A stretch of DNA of 52,784 nucleotides from an uncultured Sphingobacteriaceae bacterium (lineage in GTDB: Bacteria > Bacteroidota > Bacteroidia > Sphingobacteriales > Sphingobacteriaceae), in the NCBI GenBank assembly GCA_946480915.1, contig CAMLLO010000030.1:1-52784 (forward strand). The letters run 5' to 3'. This document shows positions 35,345 through 43,710 of this stretch, piece by piece (position 1 is the first letter of the stretch; each line of letters begins with the position of its first letter). Below the pieces are notes generated by a model that ran no database searches, had not been told where the DNA came from, and saw only the letters and a program-made list of their open reading frames with translations. The translations under genes and the position numbers were made by a program.

Positions 35345-35372
35345 TTTTTAATTTTCACTTTTTAATTTTCAC
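35345..35372. repeat. Exact 14-bp tandem repeat spanning the nuoF stop
   Basis: The unit TTTTTAATTTTCAC occurs twice without a gap (35345-35358 and 35359-35372). Its complement matches 13 of 14 bases of 34885-34898 on the other side of the four-helix-bundle gene, so the cassette has inverted-repeat ends. The second unit supplies the stop and last few codons of nuoF. Confidence 0.65.
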
Positions 35373-36717
35373 TTAGTTCAAGCGGATCCGCATATCCCGC
35401 CAAACCATAATTCCTCTCCATCGCCTCTTTCGGATTCGACACATGCCATTCAAATTCATCCCGGAAATGACGGATCGCACTCGCTACCGGCCACGCTGCG
35501 GCATCACCCAGCGGACAAATCGTATTTCCTTCTATTTTCTTTGAAACATCAACTAATAAATCAATATCACTTAACTTACCGTGACCATATTCCAGTCGGT
35601 GCAGAACTTTCTCCATCCAGCCAGTACCTTCTCGGCAAGGCGAACACTGTCCGCAGCTTTCATGATGATAAAAACGTGAAAAGTTCCATGTATTTCTAAC
35701 GATGCACTGATCTTCGTCGAATGCAACAAAACCACCCGATCCCAACATTGTTCCGGTTGCGAACCCACCTTCTGAAAGCGACTCATAAGTCATCAGACGA
35801 TTTTCACCGTTTGCTGTTTTAAGTATCAGGTTGGCAGGAAGAATAGGTACCGAAGAACCGCCCGCAACAACAGCTTTCAATCGCTTGCCATTGGCAATTC
35901 CGCCGCAGTATTCATCAGAATAAATGAATTCTTCTACCGGAACACCTAGTTCAATTTCGTAAACTCCTGGCTTATTCAGATTACCCGAAGCAGAGATAAG
36001 TTTAGTTCCCGTACTCCTTCCGATTCCAACTTTGGCATATTCATCGCCTCCGTCATTAATAATCGGGATTACTGCAGCTATAGATTCTACGTTATTTACA
36101 ACGGTCGGACAGTTATATAAACCCGAGATCGCCGGAAAAGGAGGTTTAATGCGCGGATTTCCACGTTTTCCTTCCAATGATTCAATTAGAGCAGTTTCTT
36201 CACCGCAGATATAGGCACCACCACCCGGTTGTACATACACCTCATGATCGAAACCCGATCCTAAAATGTTTTTTCCTAAAAAACCGGCAGCTTTTGCTTC
36301 CGCGATAGCTTTTTCAAGGATGCGTATCTGCGGCATCATTTCGCCACGTACGTAGATATAAGACGTATTTGCGCCTAAAGCATAACTGGCCACAATCATT
36401 CCTTCAACCAAAAGATGAGGAATGTAGGTCATTAAGTATCTGTCTTTAAATGTTCCTGGCTCCGATTCATCGGCATTACAAACCAGGTAACGTGGCTTAC
36501 CTTCAGGCTTTGCCAAAAAGCTCCACTTCATCCCGGTAGGAAAACCTGCCCCACCGCGACCACGCAGGCCAGACTTCTTAACTTCTTCAACTACATCTTC
36601 AGACGACATGGTTTTCAGCGCCTTTTCAACAGCACGATATCCGCCTTTCTGACGATAGACATCGAAAGTATTTATTCCGGGAACGTTGATATGTTCTAAT
36701 AATAGTTTGCGTCCCAT
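35362..36717 (-). CDS. nuoF: NADH-quinone oxidoreductase subunit F
   Basis: A 451-residue NADH- and FMN-binding subunit. The nucleotide site is in GLRGRGGAGFPTGMKWSF and the FMN segment in YLVCNADESEPGTFKDR. The [4Fe-4S] N3 ligands are in ESCGQCSPCREGTGW and the later CPLGDAAAWP. The final residues (SEN) are encoded within a 14-bp tandem repeat that marks the edge of the inserted cassette. It starts 1 bp after nuoE. Confidence 0.96.
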   Translation of the reverse strand: MGRKLLLEHINVPGINTFDVYRQKGGYRAVEKALKTMSSEDVVEEVKKSGLRGRGGAGFPTGMKWSFLAKPEGKPRYLVCNADESEPGTFKDRYLMTYIPHLLVEGMIVASYALGANTSYIYVRGEMMPQIRILEKAIAEAKAAGFLGKNILGSGFDHEVYVQPGGGAYICGEETALIESLEGKRGNPRIKPPFPAISGLYNCPTVVNNVESIAAVIPIINDGGDEYAKVGIGRSTGTKLISASGNLNKPGVYEIELGVPVEEFIYSDEYCGGIANGKRLKAVVAGGSSVPILPANLILKTANGENRLMTYESLSEGGFATGTMLGSGGFVAFDEDQCIVRNTWNFSRFYHHESCGQCSPCREGTGWMEKVLHRLEYGHGKLSDIDLLVDVSKKIEGNTICPLGDAAAWPVASAIRHFRDEFEWHVSNPKEAMERNYGLAGYADPLELSEN

Positions 36718-36718
36718 T

Positions 36719-37258
36719 TTATTCGCCTATTTGAGGTTTTACAGCTGTTGTCAGCCTTAAACTTTCAATTAACTCATCAATTTTCGCCTCCGTTAAGTTC
36801 TCATGGAACTTATATTCAGGGCCAATTTGTAACACCGGGGCCATCCCGCATGCAGCAAGGCATTCTACGCCTCTCCAGCTGAATAAGCCATCGGGAGTGA
36901 CCTCGCCCTCTTTTACGCCAAGTTTCAGCTCAATGTATTTCATTATTTTTTCAGCTCCAACCAGGCAGCAAGGCCCGGTGCGGCAAACCTCCAAAACATG
37001 TTTACCCAATGGTTTCAAAAAAAACATCGTATAAAAAGTAGCCACTTCATATACTTCAATGGGTTTTATATTGAGGTATTCGGCCACTTTATCCATTGCA
37101 GGCGCACTTACCCAGCCATATTCTGCCTGTACTAAATGCAATACCGGCAACAAAGCTGATTTCTGTCTTCCTTCCGGATAACGACCAACAATTTCATTGA
37201 ACTTAGTAATAAGCTCCGGACTAAAAATCACTTCCTCGGTTTGAGCAATATTAAGCAT
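36719..37258 (-). CDS. nuoE: NADH-quinone oxidoreductase subunit E
   Basis: A 179-residue thioredoxin-like [2Fe-2S] subunit (N1a). Ligands are C92 and C97 in VCRTGPCCLVG, and C133 and C137 in ECLAACGMAP; C98 is an extra Cys. The start overlaps the nuoD end by 8 bp. Confidence 0.95.
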   Translation of the reverse strand: MLNIAQTEEVIFSPELITKFNEIVGRYPEGRQKSALLPVLHLVQAEYGWVSAPAMDKVAEYLNIKPIEVYEVATFYTMFFLKPLGKHVLEVCRTGPCCLVGAEKIMKYIELKLGVKEGEVTPDGLFSWRGVECLAACGMAPVLQIGPEYKFHENLTEAKIDELIESLRLTTAVKPQIGE

Positions 37259-38459
37259 CTAATTCTCCTGCAATAACATTTAAACTACTCAGATTGATAA
37301 TTGCATCCGAAAGAAGCATTCCTGAGCTCATGGGTGCATACATCTGATAATTAATAAAGCTTGGACGACGGAAATGCAAGCGGTAAGGACTACGTCCGCC
37401 ATCATTTACCAGGTAAAATCCAAGTTCGCCATTCCCTCCTTCAACGCAGTGATACACTTCTGTTTTCGGAGTATCTATTTCGCCCATCACAATCTTAAAA
37501 TGATAGATAAGGGCTTCCATATTGTTGTAAACTTCTTCTTTAGGCGGAAGGTAGAATTCAGGCACATCTGCATGGAAAATCCCTTTAGGTTCCTTTTCCA
37601 CTTTTTCAAGTGCTTGTTCTATAATCCGGATACTCTGCCACATCTCTTCCTGACGTACCAGGTACCGATCATAAATATCACCTGTTTTTCCTACCGGGAT
37701 ATCGAAATCAAAATCTTCGTAAGAGCTGTATGGTTCGTTTACACGGACGTCATAATCCACGCCGCAGGCTCTAAGAATCGGGCCGGTCCAGCTGTAGTTC
37801 ATTGCCGTTTCAGCATCTACGGCCGCAACGCCTGCAGTTCTGTCGATAAAGATTCTGTTCCTGTTAAACAGAGCTTCGAACTCTTTTAATACCGGCGAAA
37901 AGTTTTTCAGGAATTTTTTGATCTTCGCCAGGGCGATATCATTAAAATCTCTTTCAAAACCCCCGATTCGCCCAATATTAGTAGTTAAGCGGGCGCCGCA
38001 TACTTCCTCGTATATTTCGTATATGTGCTCGCGTTGCTCCATCAGGTACAAAAACCCTGTATAAGCTCCAGTATCAACACCCAGAATACTGTTGCAAATA
38101 AGGTGATCAGAGATACGGGCAAGCTCCATAATGATCACACGCAGGTAATCAACTCGTTTAGGAGTTTGAATGCCCAGAAGCTTCTCAACCGTCATGTGCC
38201 ATCCCATATTATTAATCGGAGATGAACAGTAATTTAGCCGGTCGGTAAGTGGAGTGATCTGATAAAAAGGGCGATGTTCCGCTATTTTTTCAAATGCTCT
38301 GTGAATATATCCGAGGGTCGAAACACCGCTCACAATTCGCTCGCCGTCCATCTCCAGCACATTCTGGAAAACACCATGCGTTGCTGGATGGGTTGGCCCC
38401 AGGTTAAGTGTTGTGGTTTCTTGTAACTCGTGCCTTTCGGCGATTATTGGATGATTCAT
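37251..38459 (-). CDS. nuoD: NADH-quinone oxidoreductase subunit D
   Basis: A 402-residue 49-kDa-type subunit that forms the quinone pocket. LNLGPTHPATHGVFQNVLEM, GWHMTVEKLLGI and FRRPSFINYQMY are conserved. The start at 38459 (MNHPIIAERHEL) is preferred: it lies 1 bp after the nuoC stop and gives normal length, whereas the frame extending to 38495 would overlap nuoC. C and D are separate genes here, not the fused NuoCD. Confidence 0.95.
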   Translation of the reverse strand: MNHPIIAERHELQETTTLNLGPTHPATHGVFQNVLEMDGERIVSGVSTLGYIHRAFEKIAEHRPFYQITPLTDRLNYCSSPINNMGWHMTVEKLLGIQTPKRVDYLRVIIMELARISDHLICNSILGVDTGAYTGFLYLMEQREHIYEIYEEVCGARLTTNIGRIGGFERDFNDIALAKIKKFLKNFSPVLKEFEALFNRNRIFIDRTAGVAAVDAETAMNYSWTGPILRACGVDYDVRVNEPYSSYEDFDFDIPVGKTGDIYDRYLVRQEEMWQSIRIIEQALEKVEKEPKGIFHADVPEFYLPPKEEVYNNMEALIYHFKIVMGEIDTPKTEVYHCVEGGNGELGFYLVNDGGRSPYRLHFRRPSFINYQMYAPMSSGMLLSDAIINLSSLNVIAGELDA

Positions 38460-38460
38460 T

Positions 38461-38964
38461 TTATCTTCCGAAGAAAAAGTCTCTTTTATCAACACGATTC
38501 GGATCTTCCAACGGGAATTCCTTTCTCATTGGGAAAACCGTCATGTCGTCTACATTTAATATCCGGCACAAATTAGGATGTCCCTCAAACGTAATACCAA
38601 AGAAATCGTACGTTTCTCTTTCCATCCAGTTTGCACCCTCCCACAACACGGTTGCTGTAGGTATTACCGGGTTTATCTCTTCTAAAAACACCTTTATACG
38701 AACCCGAACGTTATTTACAAAACTGTGGATATGGTAAATAACACCTATCGGGAGTTCGGTTCCAGGGTAATGTATGCCGGTAATATCCGTAAGGAAGTTA
38801 AATTTCAATCCCTGATCATTCTTTAAAAATGTTAGAATTGGAATGATATCCTCCTTAGAAGTCTCGAATGTTAAAAGACCATAAGGTTCTGAAACCGCAG
38901 ATATCTTTTGGTCGAATTGCTCATTTAATTTATCCAGTACAGTTTGGTTGCTAATCTTACCCAT
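38461..38964 (-). CDS. nuoC: NADH-quinone oxidoreductase subunit C
   Basis: A 167-residue 30-kDa-type subunit of the hydrophilic arm. The signature is WEGANWMERETYDFFGITFEGHPNL followed by FPMRKEFPLEDPNR. Its ATG shares one base with the nuoB stop (TAATG). Confidence 0.95.
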   Translation of the reverse strand: MGKISNQTVLDKLNEQFDQKISAVSEPYGLLTFETSKEDIIPILTFLKNDQGLKFNFLTDITGIHYPGTELPIGVIYHIHSFVNNVRVRIKVFLEEINPVIPTATVLWEGANWMERETYDFFGITFEGHPNLCRILNVDDMTVFPMRKEFPLEDPNRVDKRDFFFGR

Positions 38965-39506
38965 TACTGTATTCCGTATTTGTTCATTAACTCTTTATAT
39001 TCCGGTCCGTTTCTGCGACGCAGCGGTTCATTTTTAACAAGCTCCTGCAATTTAAGGACTCCAGACAAAATCGCTTCGGGGCGGGGCGGACAACCAGGAA
39101 CGTACACATCCACAGGTATAATTTCGTCGATTCCCTGCAAAACAGAGTAGGTATCGAAGATACCTCCGCTGGTAGCGCATGCCCCTACTGCAATAACCCA
39201 GCGTGGTTCTGCCATTTGCAAATATACTTGTCTTAATACAGGTCCCATTTTCTTTGCGATGGTTCCCATAACTAAAAGCATATCGGCCTGGCGCGGTGAA
39301 AACGATGGTCGTTCTGATCCAAATCGTGCTAAATCGTAGTGCGAACCCATGGTGGCCATAAATTCAATTCCGCAGCAGGAGGTTGCAAACGGCAGTGGCC
39401 ACAATGAATGTGAACGGGCAAGGCCGATCACTTTATCGAATGAAGTTGCAAAAAATCCTGATCCTTCGATACCCGGAGGGGCTTCTGCTAATTTTATATC
39501 ACTCAT
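38964..39506 (-). CDS. nuoB: NADH-quinone oxidoreductase subunit B
   Basis: A 180-residue subunit that holds the N2 [4Fe-4S] cluster. Ligands are the tandem C44-C45 in [11 protein letters not shown]110 in VGACATSGG and C139 in [10 protein letters not shown]. The ATG at 39506 ([12 protein letters not shown]) is chosen over an upstream TTG at 39548, because the latter falls in a hairpin and adds non-conserved residues. Confidence 0.95.
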   Translation of the reverse strand: MSDIKLAEAPPGIEGSGFFATSFDKVIGLARSHSLWPLPFATSCCGIEFMATMGSHYDLARFGSERPSFSPRQADMLLVMGTIAKKMGPVLRQVYLQMAEPRWVIAVGACATSGGIFDTYSVLQGIDEIIPVDVYVPGCPPRPEAILSGVLKLQELVKNEPLRRRNGPEYKELMNKYGIQ

Positions 39507-39525
39507 TTCTTCTGTCCTTCCCAAT

Positions 39526-39550
39526 GCTTGTTTTCCATTGGAAATCAAGC
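39526..39550. other. Hairpin in the nuoA-nuoB gap
   Basis: GCTTGTTTTCC (39526-39536) and GGAAATCAAGC (39540-39550) pair over 10 of 11 positions around the loop ATT. On the nuo transcript it ends 19 nt before the nuoB ATG. There is no T-run, so mRNA stability or translation control is more likely than termination. Confidence 0.5.
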
Positions 39551-39610
39551 GGCAAATTTAAAGTTTTAAATCTCTCTTTTGAAGGGTATATTTATTTAGA
39601 AATGTTCTAA

Positions 39611-39985
39611 TTACTTCTGCCAGTCAATCGCTTTCTTACGAATAATGTAGATAAAGCCAAGCAAAAGCGTACCCATAAAAATAAACATCTCTATCAGCCC
39701 TTCCATTCCCATTTCACGAAAGTTTACCGCCCAGGGATACATAAATATTACCTCAATATCGAACAGTACAAACAGGATTGCTACCAGGAAATACTTAATG
39801 GAGAATGGCTGACGTGCGTTTCCTATAACTTCAATACCAGATTCGAACGGAGTTAATTTATCCTTAGTTTTTCGCTTAGGGCCCAGCAGGTGTGTGGCAA
39901 TCATTGTAACGACAACAAACCCTATGGCGACAATCATTTGGAAAATGATTGGAAGATAACTAACCGGTGTACTTTGTGCTTCCAT
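39611..39985 (-). CDS. nuoA: NADH-quinone oxidoreductase subunit A
   Basis: A 124-residue, three-helix membrane subunit. LGPKRKTKDKLTPFESGIE and FLVAILFVLFDIEVIFMYPW are conserved and contain the key acidic residues. It is the first gene of nuoA-N, about 80 bp after the TPR-protein gene, with a terminator and then a promoter candidate between them. Confidence 0.95.
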   Translation of the reverse strand: MEAQSTPVSYLPIIFQMIVAIGFVVVTMIATHLLGPKRKTKDKLTPFESGIEVIGNARQPFSIKYFLVAILFVLFDIEVIFMYPWAVNFREMGMEGLIEMFIFMGTLLLGFIYIIRKKAIDWQK

Positions 39986-40002
39986 TTTTTAGATTACGGT
40001 CG

Positions 40003-40010
40003 CAAATATA
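40003..40010 (-). promoter_or_regulatory. Candidate -7 box of the nuo operon
   Basis: The minus strand reads TATATTTG, an exact TAnnTTTG match. Transcription would begin about 11 nt before the nuoA ATG. The -33 region falls within the preceding terminator hairpin, so only the -7 element is convincing. Confidence 0.5.
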
Positions 40011-40011
40011 A

Positions 40012-40043
40012 ATAAAAAGAGCCGGATCTTTTATGATACCGGC
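40012..40043 (-). terminator. Rho-independent terminator of the TonB/TPR operon
   Basis: On the minus strand GCCGG-T-ATC pairs with GATCCGGC around the loop ATAAAA, followed by TCTTTTTATTT. It lies just after the TPR gene stop and immediately before the nuo promoter candidate. Confidence 0.7.
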
Positions 40044-40065
40044 CCTGTAAAAAAGATCAAATATG

Positions 40066-41748
40066 TTATTGACTTGCCAATGCTTTTAAGGCAGCAGTTG
40101 CATATTCATTTGATGGATCAATAGCCAGTGTTTTCCTCAATAACTCTCTTGATTTATTGGTATCGCTCTTGCTGTAATAGTTAGCAAGATAATTGTATGC
40201 CTCAACTAAATCCTTTTTGTTATTTCCTGCAAGTTTATCTGCGGGTGTCGCCGCTTGAATCTCTACAAACTTTTCGTAATGTGGAACAGCTAAACCTTTT
40301 GGACTTTGATCGTTGTCCAATAGTTTATTAATTCTTCCACGGTATATGTAGGCTAATGCATAAGTCGGAACAACTTTACTAACATTGCTGAAGGCCGTAT
40401 CGGCTCTCACTAAAGTAGCAATACTCTTCGATTTCTGCGCATCAGGAACATTAAAAACATAATCAAAGTAATAAGAATATCCGATATAGAATCTATCTGT
40501 AACCGAAGGTTTCGGACCTTTAAGCGTTAGTTCGTACACCTGACCGGCTGCATTATATTTCTTTGCGGCAAATAACTCTTTTCCGATACCGCTCATTTGC
40601 TCTGCAAGAGTAGAGTCTAACTCTACCGCTTTAACAAGGTTCTGAATACCAGTACTCAGATTAGCAGTATCAGTTTTCATTTGGGCTTTTCCAAGATACA
40701 GATAATCATAAGCGATTAACCTGTCCTTGTCAACCTTCGACATCCAGTTGTTTAAGGCTTTTAAACTTTCCTGGTAATTGCCGTTCTCATAAGCCGAATA
40801 ACCTAAGTAGCGGTAAATACGTGGATTAGTCTTATCCAGACGAGCCATTTCCTGGGCTTCTTTCTCCAATGTCTTGAAATCTTTAGAAAGAACTAAAAAG
40901 TCAGCGTAACGCATTCTTGATTCGATAGATCTATCAGTCAGATCCATGTATTTTACGTAAGAATCTAGAGCTTGTTTAATTCTTGTCTGGTAATCTGCTG
41001 TTTCGGTAGCCACATTAGCCCACCGCAAATATGTTTCTGCCATCTCACGATAGGCCGGGCCGTAATTAGGATTGATTTTCAATACATTATTGAATTCATC
41101 TATTGACTCCTGCCATGCCTGTGCACGTTTATTAATTACACCCAATTCTATTTTAGCACGAAGAAGATCTTTGTTAAAATCATAAGCGCTGCGATATGCG
41201 CTAAATGCCTCACTTATTTTCTCTTGTCCTCTGTAAGCATCACCTAAAGCAAGGAAAGCATCCGCATCCTTATCATCTATAGAAATCGCTTTCTCTAAAT
41301 TGGTGATAGCTGCAGCATAATTTGGCTTTGGAGCAGCGATATATGCCTTTGCTATATAAATATAGGGGTCATTATCTTTCTTACGAGCCAGATCAACAGC
41401 TTTCTTAAAGTTTTCATCCGCTAAAGCAGTATTGTTTGCGCTAAGAGCTACCGCACCCAAGCCTACATAATTCAGTGGATACTTCGGATCTGCTGCTATT
41501 CCTTTTGTAAAAGCACTAGATGCTGAATCGGTATATTCACTCTTTAGATAAATATTTCCGAGGTAAAAATAATTTTCTGCATCCGCAGGCTTTGCGCTGA
41601 TCAGACTTTTTAATGTTGAACTCGCTTTTTGATATTGCTCTGCGTCTATTGCTTTTTTTACATCAGTTAACGATTGAGCGAAAGCAGAAGTGCTTGCCAT
41701 CAATGCGACAACTAAACTTGTTTTTACGACCTTTTTAATCATTTTCAT
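40066..41748 (-). CDS. Secreted TPR-repeat protein of the TonB cluster
   Basis: A 560-residue protein with a signal peptide (about 1-24, ending AFAQS) and many tetratricopeptide repeats across its length, with units such as AENYFYLGNIYLKSEYTDSA and DADAFLALGDAYRGQEKISE. Such proteins scaffold protein complexes, here presumably in the periplasm. It is the last gene of the exbB-exbD-exbD-tonB-pstS-like run, 23 bp after the PstS-like gene, and is followed by an intrinsic terminator. The partner is unknown. Confidence 0.85.
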   Translation of the reverse strand: MKMIKKVVKTSLVVALMASTSAFAQSLTDVKKAIDAEQYQKASSTLKSLISAKPADAENYFYLGNIYLKSEYTDSASSAFTKGIAADPKYPLNYVGLGAVALSANNTALADENFKKAVDLARKKDNDPYIYIAKAYIAAPKPNYAAAITNLEKAISIDDKDADAFLALGDAYRGQEKISEAFSAYRSAYDFNKDLLRAKIELGVINKRAQAWQESIDEFNNVLKINPNYGPAYREMAETYLRWANVATETADYQTRIKQALDSYVKYMDLTDRSIESRMRYADFLVLSKDFKTLEKEAQEMARLDKTNPRIYRYLGYSAYENGNYQESLKALNNWMSKVDKDRLIAYDYLYLGKAQMKTDTANLSTGIQNLVKAVELDSTLAEQMSGIGKELFAAKKYNAAGQVYELTLKGPKPSVTDRFYIGYSYYFDYVFNVPDAQKSKSIATLVRADTAFSNVSKVVPTYALAYIYRGRINKLLDNDQSPKGLAVPHYEKFVEIQAATPADKLAGNNKKDLVEAYNYLANYYSKSDTNKSRELLRKTLAIDPSNEYATAALKALASQ

Positions 41749-41771
41749 GCTTAAATTTTTAATGTATTAAT

Positions 41772-42647
41772 TTATCTTATTATAATTTCCCGAGAAGGTA
41801 TACTGTCGGGCAATAATCCCGATTTCAGTATGATTCTTTGTCCGCGCTCACTAGCCAAAAAGGCTGCAAAACCTGTGCCCAAGCCCGAACCGCCCTGACA
41901 ATTAATAATATACAACTCCCGGTGAAGAGGATACAAACCCAAAGCTAAATTATTTTGTGAAGGTTTATGAAATTTATCACCCTCTCCTAATCCTTTTACC
42001 GACATAATCTTAAGCTCTTTCACAATAGATTCTAACTCTTTTGTTGGTTGCCTCATCCAATTATAACCTATAACACCAATTGTGCCCGGATTATTGTGTA
42101 CATAGTTAATAACCTCCGAATTACTACTTAACGCGTATACTCCTCTTTGTGGCAATTCTTTAATGCCTGCAAGTTCCTTCAGATATCTTACCGTACTCGA
42201 GTTGGGATTATCAAAAACAAGGTTCTTTGACGATTTACCCTGCATTATTTTTATAATCTCGTCTACCCTAATCGAGGTATCCTTTGATGTATTACTTGTG
42301 ATGAGTGCAACAGCATCCGTAGCGATATGGTTTGTACGAATTATGATATTCTTATTTTTAAAAACGTTTGCCTCCTTTGGCAACAGCTCTCGCGACATGA
42401 TGGCAACATTGATGCTGTCTTGTAACAGAAGGTTTAACAACTGTACCTCCGGTTTATAAATGATTTCAATATTTGCCTGCGGATAACTGCTGGTAAACAC
42501 CAGGTGCTGATCTTCAACGATAGGAGCAAAGCTTTCGTCGGCCACAATTTGTGTCGCGCCAATTGTTGCAGATTGTTTCGTTTTACTTTCCGAGCAGGAA
42601 AACAACACCAAGCAGCTTAACAGAACGTAAACAAGCGAATGTCTCAT
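41772..42647 (-). CDS. PstS-like substrate-binding lipoprotein
   Basis: A 291-residue lipoprotein (lipobox LFSC, about residue 18) of the PBP2 fold related to phosphate-binding PstS. Family-like parts are VAIMSRELLPKEANVFKNKN, TDAVALITSN, IIKIMQGKSS and the late PLHRELYIINCQGGSGLG. There is no PstCAB permease nearby; the gene sits in an ExbB/ExbD/TonB operon. That context argues for a role linked to TonB-dependent uptake or envelope sensing rather than classical ABC phosphate import. Confidence 0.82.
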   Translation of the reverse strand: MRHSLVYVLLSCLVLFSCSESKTKQSATIGATQIVADESFAPIVEDQHLVFTSSYPQANIEIIYKPEVQLLNLLLQDSINVAIMSRELLPKEANVFKNKNIIIRTNHIATDAVALITSNTSKDTSIRVDEIIKIMQGKSSKNLVFDNPNSSTVRYLKELAGIKELPQRGVYALSSNSEVINYVHNNPGTIGVIGYNWMRQPTKELESIVKELKIMSVKGLGEGDKFHKPSQNNLALGLYPLHRELYIINCQGGSGLGTGFAAFLASERGQRIILKSGLLPDSIPSREIIIR

Positions 42648-42648
42648 G

Positions 42649-42873
42649 TTAATTATTTCTTGCTTGCAATAATCTTACAAAGCGAAAGGATGCGTATACG
42701 ATTAACAAAACAGCAAATAGAAGTCGATACGGATTTTCCAGTTGCGGAAGGAAGTCCTTCCAAAAAATGAAACACAAGCCCAGGGTTAGATAACACAGGA
42801 AAATTAAAAGCCCTAAAATGAACAGAAATCGCTTTGCGGGCGATTTCTGTTCTCTTTCTTCTCTGTTTAACAT
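42649..42873 (-). CDS. Small two-helix membrane protein
   Basis: 74 residues: a charged N-terminus (LNREEREQKSPAKR), a hydrophobic helix (about 16-37), a short linker with WKDFLPQLENPYR, and a second helix (about 49-66) ending in basic residues. I recognise no family. Tight packing (3 bp after tonB, 1 bp before the PstS-like gene) makes it a real operon member, possibly an accessory of the TonB complex. Confidence 0.72.
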   Translation of the reverse strand: MLNREEREQKSPAKRFLFILGLLIFLCYLTLGLCFIFWKDFLPQLENPYRLLFAVLLIVYASFRFVRLLQARNN

Positions 42874-42876
42874 GTT

Positions 42877-43701
42877 CTATTCCGGAACTTTTAACATGAG
42901 TGGTAATGTATACTGAACCCGCACTGGTCGGCCATTTTGTACACCGGCTTTCCATTTTTTAGATCTTGACAAAAGCTTTTTAGCAGCTTCGCCTGTACCA
43001 TAGCCTAAATCTCTCGGAACCTGAATGTCTGTTAATGTACCGTCTTTTTCCACAACGAACTGAACGATCATCCTGCCTGATACCCCTGCTTCAGATGCAG
43101 CCGGCGGGAATTGATAATTGCTACCAACCCACTCGAGGAATTTTGCTATACCTCCCGGATATTCAGGCATTAACTCAACGCTCGCCTGGTTATAAACGCC
43201 ATTATCTTCCGTAATTTTTGATCCTACCGGAGCTTCTCCAACAGGCTCATCGATACGAACTTCCTGAGTAGGGTCTCCCTCGATCTTCTTCTGACCGGGA
43301 TCTGCTACCTTCAGTTCTTCCACTGTCGGCGGCTCTTCATCTCTCACCTGCTCTTTTGGTACTACTACCGGAGGAGGGAATTTCACCTGATCGACTTTTG
43401 GTTTTGGAGGCTCAACCGGTGGAGGAGGTGGAGGTGTATTCTCATCGACCGGAGGCGGAGGAGTAAGAATTACTTCTGTTTCTATGAGCTTCTCGTCTTC
43501 CGACTGTGGCGTAATTCCTTTAATATATTTTGCAATTAAAGGAGCGCTTACAGCAAGAATAAAGAGTAAGCTGCCAATCATAAGAGCCTTGGTGGTATTC
43601 TTCGGGTTGTTTTTACGCAACTGGTAGGCTCCATAAGCCTGATTCCTCCCGGTGAAAACCACCTCAAGCCATGTCGGGTTAAAAATATCTAACTTTCCCA
43701 T
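42877..43701 (-). CDS. tonB: TonB-family energy transducer
   Basis: A 274-residue TonB. A cytoplasmic N-terminus with the NPTWLEVVFTGRNQAYGAYQ motif common in Bacteroidota is followed by one membrane helix (about 42-62), a Pro-rich periplasmic spacer (runs of PPPP with Val and Glu) and a C-terminal TonB domain (about 180-274: YPGGIAKFLEWVGSNYQFP, GRMIVQFVVEKDGTLTDIQV). It transmits ExbB/ExbD energy to outer-membrane receptors. Confidence 0.93.
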   Translation of the reverse strand: MGKLDIFNPTWLEVVFTGRNQAYGAYQLRKNNPKNTTKALMIGSLLFILAVSAPLIAKYIKGITPQSEDEKLIETEVILTPPPPVDENTPPPPPPVEPPKPKVDQVKFPPPVVVPKEQVRDEEPPTVEELKVADPGQKKIEGDPTQEVRIDEPVGEAPVGSKITEDNGVYNQASVELMPEYPGGIAKFLEWVGSNYQFPPAASEAGVSGRMIVQFVVEKDGTLTDIQVPRDLGYGTGEAAKKLLSRSKKWKAGVQNGRPVRVQYTLPLMLKVPE

Positions 43702-43710
43702 TTTCTTCTT

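Noticed and set aside
37374..37889. 171-residue plus-strand frame inside nuoD
   Set aside because: Antisense shadow of a highly conserved gene, with no start context or family match.
38460..38495. N-terminal extension of nuoD
   Set aside because: It overlaps the end of nuoC; the ATG at 38459 lies 1 bp after the nuoC stop and gives the normal length.
39507..39548. N-terminal extension of nuoB from a TTG
   Set aside because: It lies in a hairpin and adds non-conserved residues; the ATG at 39506 fits the family.
42653..42955. 100-residue frame overlapping the small membrane protein
   Set aside because: It is out of frame with the end of tonB and the two-helix protein; the 74-residue frame fits the operon spacing and has clear membrane helices.
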